Shown: positions 33,507-33,872 of the stretch, piece by piece | How the letters are laid out: each line of letters begins with the position of its first letter | How positions within the stretch are numbered: the first letter of the stretch is position 1 | Source: Chlorobiota bacterium | GTDB lineage: Bacteria > Bacteroidota > Bacteroidia > Bacteroidales > B39-G9 | Reading direction: 5' to 3' | Assembly (NCBI GenBank): GCA_013152655.1 | Contig: JAADFW010000032.1 | Location: 1 to 33,872, forward strand | Length of the DNA: 33,872 nt | Position numbers and translations under genes: made by a program | The notes under the pieces: generated by a model | Database searches by the model: none | Told to the model about the DNA's origin: nothing | What the model saw: the letters and a program-made list of their open reading frames with translations, nothing else

Positions 33507-33872
33507 GAATGAAATTTTTATGATTCTACCTTCATATTCTTACTTTTAAACTTCTTGCCGTTTACTAATTACTGTTCACTTTTTAAAAGCCGACAATTTT
33601 AAAAAACATTTTAGTCATTACAAAACTGTGAGTAAGTTTTTAATTTATTTAAGATTTTAAACCCTGTTCTTCATATTAGTCATACTAAATTATTACAGTA
33701 TTTTCGAAAAGTCAAGCCTTTTGAAAAAGGAATTTGCATTGTTCAAAAATTTACAATGTTAATAATGAATAAATCATGTAGGGGCTAAATATTATTTTGA
33801 GGTGCTGGAATTATTGCAATCTGGTTTTATCTGATATATAAATTTTGTCTATCACGTGTTCTCAAGCTCCGT
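33507..33872. other. Non-coding stretch at the window end
   Basis: These 366 bases contain no convincing ORF on either strand, no tRNA, no repeat shared with the rest of the window and no clear promoter box. The glycosyltransferase promoter should lie in its left part, but no TAnnTTTG match was found on the minus strand. Confidence 0.5.

Overview
The window is AT-rich and comes from an anaerobic or facultatively anaerobic member of the Bacteroidota, probably Bacteroidales or Marinilabiliales. Several signs agree. There is a TonB-dependent receptor with an N-terminal carboxypeptidase-regulatory domain. Promoter-like TAnnTTTG boxes stand in place of TATAAT, and start codons have A-rich leaders rather than clear Shine-Dalgarno sites. 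Futalosine-pathway menaquinone genes (mqnB, mqnD) and an rsmG / ECF sigma / glycosyltransferase cluster are present. HydE, an ADP-forming acyl-CoA synthetase and a long-chain flavodoxin suggest fermentative, hydrogen-linked metabolism. No rRNA, tRNA, CRISPR array or recognisable IS transposase was seen.

Layout. 1-3322 is accessory DNA: the 3' part of a gene from a multicopy family of unknown function, two small envelope genes, a second and internally deleted copy of the family gene, and a lipoprotein with a glycosidase-like barrel. 3425-8653 (minus) is an xdhC-xdhA-xdhB xanthine dehydrogenase operon ending in an overlapping HAD phosphatase. 8948-14810 (plus) holds a TonB-dependent receptor, an ENPP-type phosphodiesterase and a three-domain rhodanese of YnjE type. 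14963-20401 (minus) holds flavodoxin, asnB with a long regulatory leader, a membrane protein and the acyl-CoA synthetase. 20737-24451 (plus) holds a permuted papain-like enzyme, a histidine kinase, a TlpA-like lipoprotein and hydE. 24488-27021 (minus) is mqnB-mqnD-hldD. 27081-31140 (plus) holds a pterin synthase, folE, fabD and two exported proteins. 31135-33506 (minus) is a glycosyltransferase, an ECF sigma factor and rsmG.

The most striking feature is the asnB leader (about 17245-17577, minus). Two consecutive short ORFs are packed with asparagine codons: 9 of 20 and 11 of 21 residues, the second with seven AAT codons in a row. Each is followed directly by a G-rich segment able to compete with a downstream rho-independent terminator, so the leader reads as two transcription attenuators in series that sense charged tRNA-Asn and control asparagine synthetase. 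I do not know of a described asparagine-codon leader-peptide attenuator.

Other links are inferences. The xanthine dehydrogenase operon, the HAD phosphatase, the ENPP-like enzyme and the TonB receptor could together support nucleotide and purine scavenging. The YnjE-like sulfurtransferase could serve molybdenum cofactor chemistry for the nearby xanthine dehydrogenase. The pterin synthase carries the spacing typical of 6-pyruvoyl-tetrahydropterin synthases and lies upstream of folE.
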